DNA from: Stenotrophomonas maltophilia
GTDB taxonomy: Bacteria; Pseudomonadota; Gammaproteobacteria; Xanthomonadales; Xanthomonadaceae
Direction of reading: 5' to 3'
Assembly (NCBI RefSeq): GCF_039555535.1
Contig: NZ_CP154630.1
Span: 1,439,001-1,503,000, forward strand
Length of the DNA: 64,000 nt
A model generated the notes under the pieces. The model was not told where the DNA came from and did not search any database. It saw nothing but the letters and a program-made list of their open reading frames with translations. Positions within the stretch are counted from its first letter, which is position 1; each line of letters opens with the position of its first letter. Of the stretch, positions 7,704-16,800 are shown piece after piece. Both the position numbers and the translations under genes were made by a program.

Positions 7704-9058
7704 GCACTGCACCCTATGATTACGACCTGATCGTCCTTGGCGGTGGCTCCGCCGGCCTGGCCGGTGCGATCCGCGCGGCGCAGCATGGCAAGCGCGTGGC
7801 GATGCTGGAGCCCGGCGAGCTGGGCGGTACCTGTGTCAACGTTGGCTGCGTGCCGAAGAAGGCGATGTGGCTGGCGGCCGACCTGCACGAGCGCATCGGC
7901 CTGGCCAATGCGATGGGCTTCGATGTCGAGGCACGCCCGTCGTTGTCGTGGAAGGAGCTGGTGATCCATCGCCAGGCCTACATCAGCAACATCCACACCA
8001 GCTACCACAAGCGCCTGGATGAAACCGGCGTGGTGCGCATTCCGGCGCGCGGCCATCTGCTCGATGCGCATACCGTCGCCTGCAGCGATGGCGTGCGTTA
8101 CAGCGCCGAACACATCCTGATCGCCACCGGCGCGCACCCGCTGCGCCCGGATGTTCCCGGTGCCGAACTGGGCCTGGTTTCCGATGACTTCTTCGATCTG
8201 CGCGCGGCACCGGCCGAGGTCGCGATCATCGGCGGTGGCTACATTGCAGTGGAACTGGCCGGCCTGCTGCAGGCGCTGGGCAGCAGGGTGAGCCTGCTGG
8301 TGCGCGGAAAGCGCTTGCTGGAACGCTTCGATTACGAGCTGACCGACCAGCTGGCCGAGAACCTGAAACAGCAGGGCGTGCGCATCCATTTCGACTACCG
8401 CCTGCGCGAACTGCAGCGCGAGGGCGAACGCGTGCGTGCGTTCGGCCATGACGGCCCGCTCGACACCGTGTTTGATGCAGTGTTCTTCGCCACCGGCCGG
8501 CGCGGCAACAGTCGTGACCTGGGCCTGGAAGCGCTGGGCATCGGCATCGGCGAGCACCAGCAGGTGGAGGTGGACGAATGGCAGACCACCAGCGTGCCGA
8601 GCGTGCATGCGGTCGGCGACATCGCCGGCAAAGTCGGCCTGACCCCGGTGGCGGTGGCCGCATCGCGGCGCCTGATGGACCGCCTGTTCGGCGGCCGCCC
8701 GCAGTCGAAGATGGATTATGAGAACGTGGCCAGCGTGGTGTTCTCGCACCCGCCACTGGGCGCGGTGGGCATGAGCGAGGAAGAAGCACGCGCCCGTTTC
8801 GACCAGGTGAGCGTGTACCACAGCCGCTTCCGCCCGATGCTGCAGGCGCTTGCCAACGGTACCCAGCGCAGCCTGTTCAAGATGGTCTGCGTGGGCCCGG
8901 AAGAGCGGGTGGTAGGCATCCATCTGCTGGGTGAAGCGGCCGACGAGATCCTGCAGGGCTTCGCGGTGGCGGTGAAGATGGGCGCGACCAAGGCCCAGTT
9001 CGACGATACCGTGGCGATCCACCCGACCTCGGCCGAGGAAGTGGTGCTGATGCGCTGA
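7700..9058 (+). CDS. gor: Glutathione-disulfide reductase
   Basis: Reduces oxidised glutathione with NADPH in the cytoplasm. The 452-residue product has the FAD loop GGGSAGLAGA, the redox-active pair in GGTCVNVGCVPKK (Cys45 and Cys50), the NAD(P) loop IIGGGYIAVELAG, the second FAD motif VHAVGDIAG and the C-terminal base HPTSAEE (His441, Glu446). The second-domain region reads VRGKRLLERFD, with the Arg expected for NADPH rather than NADH. Length and spacing match bacterial glutathione reductases. ATG 7700 overlaps the stop of the upstream oxidoreductase (ATGA), which suggests translational coupling. Confidence 0.95.
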   Translation: MSTAPYDYDLIVLGGGSAGLAGAIRAAQHGKRVAMLEPGELGGTCVNVGCVPKKAMWLAADLHERIGLANAMGFDVEARPSLSWKELVIHRQAYISNIHTSYHKRLDETGVVRIPARGHLLDAHTVACSDGVRYSAEHILIATGAHPLRPDVPGAELGLVSDDFFDLRAAPAEVAIIGGGYIAVELAGLLQALGSRVSLLVRGKRLLERFDYELTDQLAENLKQQGVRIHFDYRLRELQREGERVRAFGHDGPLDTVFDAVFFATGRRGNSRDLGLEALGIGIGEHQQVEVDEWQTTSVPSVHAVGDIAGKVGLTPVAVAASRRLMDRLFGGRPQSKMDYENVASVVFSHPPLGAVGMSEEEARARFDQVSVYHSRFRPMLQALANGTQRSLFKMVCVGPEERVVGIHLLGEAADEILQGFAVAVKMGATKAQFDDTVAIHPTSAEEVVLMR

Positions 9059-9068
9059 GCCCGCAGTT

Positions 9069-9138
9069 GTAGAGCCGAGCCTATGCTCGGCTGCATTCCG
9101 TGCAGGCATGGTGCAGCCGAGCGCAGGCTCGGCTCTAC
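9069..9138. repeat. SMAG-type REP pair
   Basis: GTAGAGCCGAGC...GCTCGGCTCTAC: two inverted units, each a small palindrome on AGCCGAGC, ended by GTAG and CTAC. It lies 10 bases after gor and may form a stem-loop in its mRNA. Confidence 0.8.
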
Positions 9139-9217
9139 AGGGCACCGGGCGCCTCCATGCGACAATGACGGCCCCCACGCCTTTCCGGGCCGCCCTATGC
9201 GGCCCGCCGTCGTCCTG

Positions 9218-10138
9218 ATGTCCAGCCCCACTTCCCGTATCGCAACCGCTTCCCCCCGCATCGCGCTGAGTGGAATCGGCCTGGCCGCGATCGGTGCCAT
9301 CACCGCCTCCGGCAAGGCGATCATCGTCAAGCTCGGCCTGCGTCATGGCGTCGATGCCACCACGCTGCTCGCGCTGCGCATGCTGATGGCGCTGCCGCTG
9401 TTCGTACTGATGGCACTGTGGGCCGCGCGCCGGGCCACGCCGCTGTCCTGGGCCGACCGCGCCCGCGTGCTGTGGCTGGGCTTCACCGGCTACTACCTGT
9501 CCAGCCTTCTCGATTTCCAGGGCTTGCAGTACATCAGCGTGACCCTTGAACGGCTGATCCTTTACTTGAATCCTACCCTGGTGCTGCTGATCAATGTGCT
9601 GCTGGCGCGCCAGCGGCCCGGACGCTGGCAGATCGGTGCGTTGGTGCTGAGCTATCTGGGCGTGCTGCTGGCCTTCGGGCATGACCTGCAGCGCGAGGGC
9701 GGGCAGATCATCGTCGGCAGCCTGCTGGTGCTGGGCAGTGCGCTCAGCTACGCGCTGTACCTGTTCGGCAGTGGGCAGGTGGTCGCGCGCATCGGTGCGG
9801 TACGCCTGACCGCCTACGCCAGCTGCGTGGCCAGCGTGCTGGTGCTGCTGCACTTCGCGGTGACCCATCCACTGCCGCTGCTGTGGCAGGCGCCGGCGCC
9901 AGTGCAGTGGCTGTCGCTGGTCAATGCCACCGTGTGCACGGTGCTGCCGGTACTGGCGATCATGCTGGCGGTGCAGCGCGTGGGTTCGTCGCTGGCCGCG
10001 CAGGTCGGTATGCTGGGCCCTGTTTCCACCATCGTGATGAGCCTATGGCTGCTCGACGAACCGATGGGGCCGGCGCAGATCGCCGGCACCGTGCTGGTGC
10101 TGATCGGCGTACTGCTGGTGACCCGCCTGCGGCGCTGA
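9218..10138 (+). CDS. EamA/DMT family drug-metabolite transporter
   Basis: About 306 residues with ten predicted membrane helices formed by two EamA repeats (about residues 15-145 and 160-300). Signs are the glycine-rich first helix, LALRMLMALPLF in helix 2, LERLILYLNPTLVLLIN in the first repeat, and VSTIVMSLWLLDEPMGPAQIAGTVLVLIG in the second. Family members export amino acids, nucleotides or small metabolites through the inner membrane. The substrate is unknown. ATG 9218 gives a short cytoplasmic lead; ATG 9197 is also in frame. The following repair gene appears to start inside the 3' end. Confidence 0.85.
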   Translation: MSSPTSRIATASPRIALSGIGLAAIGAITASGKAIIVKLGLRHGVDATTLLALRMLMALPLFVLMALWAARRATPLSWADRARVLWLGFTGYYLSSLLDFQGLQYISVTLERLILYLNPTLVLLINVLLARQRPGRWQIGALVLSYLGVLLAFGHDLQREGGQIIVGSLLVLGSALSYALYLFGSGQVVARIGAVRLTAYASCVASVLVLLHFAVTHPLPLLWQAPAPVQWLSLVNATVCTVLPVLAIMLAVQRVGSSLAAQVGMLGPVSTIVMSLWLLDEPMGPAQIAGTVLVLIGVLLVTRLRR

Positions 10139-10473
10139 CGCCGGAGCAGGCGCGTGCGCGCATCCTGGCGGTGATCCGCGCGATCCCGGCGGGGCAGGTG
10201 ATGGGCTATGGCCAGGTGGCGATGCGTGCCGGCCTGCCGGGGCGTGCGCGCTTGACCGCACGCATCCTCGGCCAGAACGACGATCCCGACCTGCCCTGGC
10301 ATCGCGTGCTGCGTTCGGATGGGCGAATTGCCATGGAAGAAGGGTCGGCCGGCTGGCGCGAGCAGTCACAGCGGCTGCGCGCCGAGGGCGTGGTGGTGGA
10401 GAACGGCCGGGTGCGGATGCCGGCCACCGATCCAGCCGCGGCGCTGGATGCTGCCGTGTGGGGCCCGGGCTGA
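10045..10473 (+). CDS. Alkyltransferase-like (ATL) DNA-binding protein, MGMT family
   Basis: The coding signal from about 10140 matches the DNA-binding domain of O6-alkylguanine alkyltransferases: ILAVIRAIPAGQVMGYGQVA, then LTARILGQN, then LPWHRVLRSDGRI. The active-site motif PCHR is PWHR here, Trp replacing the acceptor Cys. That is the signature of ATL proteins, which do not remove alkyl groups but bind O6-alkylguanine and flag it for nucleotide excision repair. The start is a problem: no ATG, GTG or TTG lies just before the domain. ATG 10045 is the nearest standard in-frame start that keeps it whole and would overlap the transporter gene by 94 bases. CTG 10135 or GTG 10171 (which would trim the domain) are alternatives. 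Confidence 0.8.
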   Translation: MAARRTDGAGADRRHRAGADRRTAGDPPAALTPEQARARILAVIRAIPAGQVMGYGQVAMRAGLPGRARLTARILGQNDDPDLPWHRVLRSDGRIAMEEGSAGWREQSQRLRAEGVVVENGRVRMPATDPAAALDAAVWGPG

Positions 10474-10566
10474 GCACCGCTGGCGACTGAACAGGCCACG
10501 CCTGCGGGTCGCCAACAAGACACGGTGCTGCGGCTATGATGGAGGCCGTTCCATGCCGGTGCTCCC

Positions 10567-11241
10567 ATGTTCCCGCGACTGCCTACCGTCACCAAGGCCC
10601 TGCTGATCGCCAACGCGATCCTGTTCCTGCTGCAGCAGCCGTTCCTGCTCGGCATGCAGACCTTCGAGCCGTTCATGCTGCAACCGCTGCAGCAGGGCTT
10701 CGATGCGTTCTCGCCGGGCGGCAACTTCCAGCCGTGGCAGCTGCTGACCTATGGCTTCCTGCATGGCAGCTTCGGCCACCTGTTCTTCAACATGCTGGCA
10801 GTCTTCATGTTCGGCGCGCCGCTGGAGCAGACCTGGGGCGAGAAACGCTTCCTGCTGTACTACCTGGTCTGCGTGGCCGGTGCCGGTGTCTGCCAGTTGC
10901 TGGTGGGTACGTTGCTGGAGAATCCGGCCACGGTGCTGGGCGCTTCCGGCGGAGTGTTCGGCCTGTTGCTGGCCTACGGCATGCTGTTCCCGAACCAGCG
11001 GGTGATGCTGCTGTTCCCACCGATCCCGATGAAGGCGCGAACCTTCGTGATCCTGTTCGGCGTGGGTGAGCTGGTGCTGGGCATGACCGGCTGGCAGCCG
11101 GGCGTGGCCCACTTCGCGCATCTGGGCGGCATGCTGTTCGGCTGGCTGCTGATCCGCTACTGGCGAGGGCAATCGCCGTTCAACAAGCGCCGACCGCCCG
11201 GCCCGCCGAAGCGCCCGAACCATCTGCGCAGCGTCAAATGA
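10567..11241 (+). CDS. Rhomboid family intramembrane serine protease
   Basis: A 224-residue membrane protease that cuts transmembrane segments. The catalytic dyad is visible: Ser127 in GASGGVFG and His185 in HFAHLGGMLFG. The first loop carries the family motif W-Q-L-x-T-Y-x-F-L-H-G (PWQLLTYGFLHGSFGHLFFNM). Six helices are expected, followed by a basic Pro-rich tail (NKRRPPGPPKRPN). No extra cytoplasmic N-terminal domain is present. ATG 10567 gives the usual short N-terminus. Its last codons and stop lie within a perfect 31-base inverted repeat. Natural substrates are unknown. Confidence 0.92.
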   Translation: MFPRLPTVTKALLIANAILFLLQQPFLLGMQTFEPFMLQPLQQGFDAFSPGGNFQPWQLLTYGFLHGSFGHLFFNMLAVFMFGAPLEQTWGEKRFLLYYLVCVAGAGVCQLLVGTLLENPATVLGASGGVFGLLLAYGMLFPNQRVMLLFPPIPMKARTFVILFGVGELVLGMTGWQPGVAHFAHLGGMLFGWLLIRYWRGQSPFNKRRPPGPPKRPNHLRSVK

Positions 11242-11261
11242 TCCGAAGGATCATTTGACGC
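11231..11261. repeat. Perfect inverted repeat across the rhomboid stop codon
   Basis: Arms GCGTCAAATGATCC and GGATCATTTGACGC, 14 bases each, with loop GAA. It covers codons Ser-Val-Lys-stop of the rhomboid gene. There is no T run behind it, so it is not a standard intrinsic terminator, though it could protect the 3' end of the mRNA. Confidence 0.85.
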
Positions 11262-11262
11262 G

Positions 11263-11424
11263 GTAGGTGCCAACCTTGGTTGGCACGCCTTGTCCCACGC
11301 GGGTAGGTGCCAACCTTGGTTGGCAATCATCCCTGTTGTTTCGTACCAACCAAGGTTGGTACCCACCAACGGCAGGTCATGCATGCGGCGGGTACGCGCG
11401 CATCCACGCACGGCGTGGATCTAC
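11263..11424. repeat. Cluster of four SMAG-type REP units
   Basis: Two direct copies of GTAGGTGCCAACCTTGGTTG (from 11263 and 11303), an inverted relative with arms GTACCAACC/GGTTGGTAC (11343-11362), and a fourth unit reading ATCCACGCACGGCGTGGATC then CTAC (to 11424). The last CTAC contains the stop codon of the minus-strand gene that ends here. Confidence 0.8.
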
Positions 11425-13004
11425 AGATCCTGTAACACCACCTGCGCGGCATTGTGCCCGGGCGCACCCGTGACGCCACCACCGGGGTGGGTACCCGAAC
11501 CACACAGGTACAACCCGGGCAGGGCACCGCGATAGCCGGCCTGGCCAACCATCGGCCGTGCCGAGAACAACTGGTGGGCACTGAGCGCGCCGTGGAAGAT
11601 GTCGCCACCGACCAGGCCGAAGGTGCGCTCCAGATCAAGCGGCGACAACACCTGCCGACCGAGGATGCTGACAGCGAAACCCGGCGCATACCGTTCAACG
11701 GTAGCGATCATCAGATCGGCGACTGCTTCACGATGATCATCCCAGTGACGCCCGTCGGGCAGCACCGGCGCCACGTGCTGGCAGAACAGGCTGGCCACAT
11801 GCTGTCCGGGCGGCGCCAGCGAATCGTCCAGCGTGCTGGGAATCAGCATTTCCACGATCGGCTCGCGTGACCAGCCATCGCGGCGCGCATCCAGCCAGGC
11901 GCGGTCCATGTAGTCCAGGCTGGGCGCCATGATGATGCCGGCGCTGAGGTGATCGCCGGGGCCGGGCAGGGCGCGGAAGTCCGGCAGCCGCGACAGCGCG
12001 AGGCTCATCCGGAACGTCCCGGAGCCGCAGCGCCAGTGTGCCATCCGCTCGCGCGTCGCCGCCGGTACCTGCGCCGGTTCCAGCAACTGCTCGTACAGCA
12101 GCTTGGGGTTGACGTTGGCGACTACGGCGCGTGCGCGCAGGATTTCGCCGTTGGCCAGTTCCACTCCCACGACGCGGCCCTGTTCGGTCAGTACCCGTTG
12201 CACGCCGGCATCCACGCGCAGTTCGGCTCCGGCCTCGCGCGCCGCGCTGGCAATCGCCTGGCTGATCGCGCCCATGCCGCCGATTGCATGGCCCCAGGCA
12301 CCCTTCACGCCATTGCACTGGCCGAACACGTGGTGCAGCAGCACGTAGGCGCTTCCGGGCGTGTAGGGGCTGGCATAGTTGCCGACGATGCCATCGAAGC
12401 CGAACAGCGCCTTGATCGGCGCGCTCTCGAACCAGCGGTCCAGGTACTCAGCCGCTGAAAGCGTGAACAGGTCCAGCAGTTCCTGGCGCAGCGAAGCATC
12501 CAGCGTTGCCAGTTCGCGGCCGAGACGGCCCATCTGCCACAGCGCGGGCAGGGCACGCCAGCCGCCGGCCACGCCGACGTCCGGGGGGGCGCGCAGGGCC
12601 CACGCACGCAGCACGTCGGCGAAGATCTCCAGGCGTGCTTCATACGCTGGCAGCGCCTGCGCATCGCGTTCGGAGAATTTCGCGACCTCGGCCTGGGTGC
12701 GGCCGGGCGCCGACAACAGGTAGCGGCCGTCCGGCAATGGCAGGAAGTTGTTGACCGGGCGCGCGACAATGCGCAGCCCATGCGCCTGCAACTGCAGGTC
12801 GTCGATCACCTTCGGCTGCAGCAACGACACCGTGTACGACGCCACCGAGTTGCGGAAGCCGGGATGGAATTCCTCGGTGACCGCGGCGCCGCCGAGCACG
12901 CCACGCCGTTCGAGCACCAGCACCTGTTTGCCGGCGCGTGCCAGATAGGCTGCACAGACCAACCCGTTGTGGCCGCCGCCGACGATGAGTGCATCCCAGG
13001 TCAT
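11421..13004 (-). CDS. CrtI/PYROXD2-like FAD-dependent oxidoreductase
   Basis: A 527-residue flavoprotein of the phytoene desaturase superfamily. The FAD loop is ALIVGGGHNGLVCAAYLARAG with the following VLERRGVLGGAAVTEE, and the C-terminal FAD motif is LYLCGSGTHPGGGVTGAPG. No carotenoid genes lie nearby, and the N-terminal pattern G-G-G-H-N-G-L is that of the PYROXD2-like branch rather than true CrtI, so the substrate is unknown. ATG 13004 is fixed by a good ribosome site (AGAGGTG seven bases before). The stop codon TAG is formed by the GTAG end of a REP element. Confidence 0.88.
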   Translation of the reverse strand: MTWDALIVGGGHNGLVCAAYLARAGKQVLVLERRGVLGGAAVTEEFHPGFRNSVASYTVSLLQPKVIDDLQLQAHGLRIVARPVNNFLPLPDGRYLLSAPGRTQAEVAKFSERDAQALPAYEARLEIFADVLRAWALRAPPDVGVAGGWRALPALWQMGRLGRELATLDASLRQELLDLFTLSAAEYLDRWFESAPIKALFGFDGIVGNYASPYTPGSAYVLLHHVFGQCNGVKGAWGHAIGGMGAISQAIASAAREAGAELRVDAGVQRVLTEQGRVVGVELANGEILRARAVVANVNPKLLYEQLLEPAQVPAATRERMAHWRCGSGTFRMSLALSRLPDFRALPGPGDHLSAGIIMAPSLDYMDRAWLDARRDGWSREPIVEMLIPSTLDDSLAPPGQHVASLFCQHVAPVLPDGRHWDDHREAVADLMIATVERYAPGFAVSILGRQVLSPLDLERTFGLVGGDIFHGALSAHQLFSARPMVGQAGYRGALPGLYLCGSGTHPGGGVTGAPGHNAAQVVLQDL

Positions 13005-13081
13005 CAGCACCTCTGAAGAAAGCGGGCGGAGGGGATTGCGTTGCAATCAGCATCTGATCACAGACCCGTGCGGGAAGCGAT

Positions 13082-13576
13082 TTAATTCCCTCCGCCCCCT
13101 TTTTGGATCGCGGCTTCGATGGTGGCGATGTCGATCTTCTTCATCGGCATCATCGCGTTGAAGGCGCGCTTGGCCAGTGCCTTGTCCTTGCTGGTCACTG
13201 CTTCGATCAGCATGCGCGGGCTGATCTGCCAGGAGATGCCCCAACGGTCCTTGCACCAGCCGCATTGGCTCTCCTGGCCCCCGTTGCCGACGATCGCGTT
13301 CCACAGGCGGTCGGTCTCGGCCTGATCCTCGGTCTGGATCTGGAAGGAGAACGCTTCGCTGTGCTTGAACGCGCTGCCGCCGTTGAGGCCGACGCAGGGA
13401 ACGCCGCAGACAGTGAATTCGACGGTCAGAACGTTGCCTTCCTTGCCGTCGGGGTAGTCGCCCGGCGCGTGATGCACGGCGGTGACCGCGCTGTCGGGCA
13501 GGAGGCTGGCATAGAAGGTGGCGGCCTCGAGCGCGCCATTGTCGTACCAGACACAGATCGTGTTCTTGTGTGCCAT
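13082..13576 (-). CDS. VOC superfamily protein (PhnB/3-demethylubiquinone methyltransferase-like fold)
   Basis: A 164-residue protein with two glyoxalase-like beta-alpha-beta-beta-beta modules. It opens NTICVWYDNGALEAATFYAS and carries GLNGGSAFKHSEAFSFQI and CGWCKDRWGISWQISP, marks of the PhnB-like VOC branch, where WGxxWQ is the typical second-module motif. It then ends in a helix rich in Lys (AMMPMKKIDIATIEAAIQK), also typical. Members of this branch have no agreed reaction. It is a single gene, upstream of and on the same strand as the FAD oxidoreductase, with 77 bases between. Confidence 0.88.
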   Translation of the reverse strand: MAHKNTICVWYDNGALEAATFYASLLPDSAVTAVHHAPGDYPDGKEGNVLTVEFTVCGVPCVGLNGGSAFKHSEAFSFQIQTEDQAETDRLWNAIVGNGGQESQCGWCKDRWGISWQISPRMLIEAVTSKDKALAKRAFNAMMPMKKIDIATIEAAIQKGGGGN

Positions 13577-13707
13577 GTCGGGGCTCTACGTTGGACGAAG
13601 CCACAGCGATAGCACGGCCGCTGTTAACCCGGGATCTGTATCACGGCCAACGGAGACAGGGTGGGGGAGCCGGCCGAAAGCGGCTGCAAGTCTCTGATTG
13701 TTAAATA

Positions 13708-13730
13708 AAACATGAATGAGCTTCATGTTT
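13708..13730. promoter_or_regulatory. Inverted repeat in the AT-rich leader of the Oar-like receptor gene
   Basis: AAACATGAA-N5-TTCATGTTT, a perfect 9-bp dyad in an AT-rich leader of about 200 bases that stands out from the GC-rich surroundings. The dyad form suggests a repressor or activator site. The 317-base gap 13577-13893 holds this, a duplicated 10-mer GTTCAGCTGC at 13770 and 13815, and no gene I can support. Confidence 0.45.
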
Positions 13731-13893
13731 GTGTCGAAATTTTTCCTTTAATTTCAATTGGTTGTTTTTGTTCAGCTGCCATTGCAAATTAAGAATTGAT
13801 GAAATTAATATTTGGTTCAGCTGCAAGGAACTGTCGCTTCCATGCAGCAATTCTGCAATCGCAGCCTGATCTTCATCGAATCAAGGAAACTCC

Positions 13894-16800
13894 ATGACCA
13901 GCAGCAAGCACGTCGCAAGGCTGAAGCGCACCGCCTTGGCGGTCGTCCTGACTTCTTTCATTGGCGCCGCCGCCGCTCAGAGCACGACCGGTTCGTTGTA
14001 CGGCAGCGCGCCCGCCGGTACGACCATCGTGGTTCAGAGCGACACGGGCCTGAAGCGCTCGGCGACCGTCGACAGCAATGGCCGCTACAACCTCGGCTCG
14101 CTGCCGGTGGGCAAGTACACCATCATCCAGCAGCGTGACGGCCAGACTGTCGAGCAGCGCGAGAATGTGCTGTTGAAGGTTGGCGTTGGCACCGAGGTGT
14201 CGTTTGCCGGTGGCGCCAGCGCCGCCACCACACTGGAGGCAGTGAACGTCGTTGCAGCGAATGTGCCGAAGATCGATGTCACCAACACAGTATCCAAGTC
14301 GGTCATCACATCCGAGCAGCTGGACGTGTTGCCTTTGGGGCGCAGTGCCGAAGCCATCGCACTGCTGGCGCCAGGTGTTGTCTCGGGCAGTGGCGCGTTC
14401 AGCAATGGCTCGCGTTCGGTGCTGTCCTTCGGCGGCTCCAGTGTCACTGAGAATGCCTACTATCTGAACGGCTTTCTGGCCAACAATCCGCTCAGCAATC
14501 TGGGTGGTATCAGCCTGCCATACGGGTCGATCGACCAGCAGGAAACGTTCATGGGCGGTTACGGAGCGGGATACGGGCGCTCCACCGGCGGCGTGATCAA
14601 CCAGCTCGGCAAGCGCGGCACCAATGAATGGCATTTCGGCGTGCAGGCTACCTGGGCGCCGGATTCGCTGTCGGCTTCTGCGGCCACTGTCATCTATCCC
14701 AATCGCCAGCTGCCCAATGGATACAGCTACACCGATGACTCGTTGCCTGGCTCGCTCTATCGCTACCGCAAGGATGATGTCGCCACGCGTACCACCTACA
14801 GTGGCTACGCCAGTGGCCCGCTGATCGAGGATCGCCTGTTCATCCACCTGGCTGCGGAAAAGGACCGCACCGAAGGTGTGTCCACGAACAGCTCTGCAGC
14901 AACGCAGCAGGTGCGCAACCACTACACCATCGATGCGCCGAAGTTCTATGGAAAGATCGACTGGAACATCAACGATAGCAACACGCTGGAATACACCCGT
15001 GTGCAGAACACCGATCGCAACGGTGGCTACTACCGATCGTTCGATTACGAGGACCTGGCCGAAGGTGATCGCACCGGCACGTTCCCGAACACCACGAAGC
15101 TCAAGGACGACTTTGACATCTTCAAGTACACCGGCTACCTGAACGATGACCTGACCCTGAGTGCGGTATGGGGTCGTAGCAAGGAGAGCAATCTGGAGTC
15201 GAATCCGCTGGATACGGCCAACCCCTATCTCAGCAGCCCGGGCAATCAGGATCCGTCCATTACCGGTGGCCGCCCCATCCGCAATGACCAGTCGGCGCTC
15301 TATACCAAGTCGTCCGATGCGGGCAGCAAGACCCGAGGTCTGCGTGTAGACCTGCAGTACCGTATCGGCAACCACGAGCTGACTGGTGGCATCGACAACA
15401 TGTACTTCCAGGGGCATAACGAAGGCCAGGCGATGACCGGGCCGGGGTACGCCTGGATCTATGGCCGTGTCGATCCGGCCTCGTCGCCGAATCCGGGCTT
15501 TGACATCACCCCGCCGGGCGGCAATGGCTACTTCGTGCAGAAGTACATCTTCTCCACGACCACCAGCATGTCGGTCAAGCAGAAGGCCTACTATCTGGAG
15601 GACCGTTGGCAGGTCACGCCGAACTGGTTGGTGACCCTCGGCATCCGCAATGACAAGTTCACCAACTACAACAGCGCGGCCAAGCCTTACGTCGACAGCG
15701 GTGACCAGTGGGCGCCGCGTCTGGGCGCGAGCTGGGACGTGTTTGGCGATTCGTCGCTGAAGGTGTTCGCCAACCTGGGCCGTTACTACCTGGCGTTGCC
15801 CAACAGCGTTGCCATTCGTGGTGCGTCCGCCTCGACGTTCACCCGCGAGTACTTCACCTATAGCGGAATTGATGCCAACGGCAACCCGACCGGGTTGACC
15901 GCTCTGGGCCCGGGCCCGGTGTCAGCCAACAATGAATATGGCCAGACCCCTGATCCGTTGTCGATTGCGCCGACCGACCTGAAGTCGCAGTACCAGGACG
16001 AGCTGATCCTTGGCTTCGAGAAGACGCTGGGCGAGCGCTGGAGCTCCGGTGCCAAGTTCACCTATCGTCGCCTGCAGACGGCCATCGACGATACCTGTGA
16101 CTCCGATCGCATCCATGACAAGCTTGCCGCGATGGGCGTCGACGACAGCAATCTCGATGTCCCGGGCTGTGTGATCTTCAATCCGGGCAAGACCAATACC
16201 TTCATGATCCGGCACGCGGATGGTTCGGGTTACACGCCGGTGCAGATGAGCTCCGCCGACTGGGGTTACGGCAACAAGAAGGCCAAGCGTGACTACATCG
16301 CCGTCGATCTGTTCATCGAGCACCCGCTGAGCGACAAGTGGTACGGACGTCTGGATTACACCTGGTCGCGCAGCTTCGGCAATACCGAAGGCCAGGTGAA
16401 GTCGGATATCGGCCAGGATGACGTCTCCAAGACCCAGGACTGGGATGCCGCGGCACTGATGGAATACGCGGGCGGCTATCTGGCGAACGACCGTCGTCAC
16501 CAGCTGAAGGGCTATGGCGCCTATATGTTCAACGACGAGTGGTCGGCGTCGGCCACCCTGCGGATCATGTCGGGAGCGCCGAAGAGCTGCCTGGGCTACT
16601 ACGGCACCGATGAGAGTGATCCGCTGGGCTACGACGCTGCCTATCACTATTGCGGTGGCAAGCCGTCGCGCCCGGGTGACGCAGGCCGGCAGCCCTGGAC
16701 GACCCGCCTGGATCTGGGCGTGATGTATCGCCCTTCGTTTGCCGATCACAAGCTGGCTTTCAGCCTGGATGTTTTCAATGTGCTGAACCAGCGTCGTGCC

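Noticed and set aside
3972..7712. Very long open frame on the minus strand opposite slyD, DUF418 and the DadA-like gene
   Set aside because: Only its last 179 codons (3972-4511) are a real gene. The rest is an antisense shadow caused by high GC, rich in His, Arg, Gln and Ala with no family motif.
11263..11424. Repeat cluster considered as a small CRISPR array
   Set aside because: The repeats are short palindromes in both orientations with uneven spacing, end in GTAG/CTAC and have no cas genes; they are REP elements.
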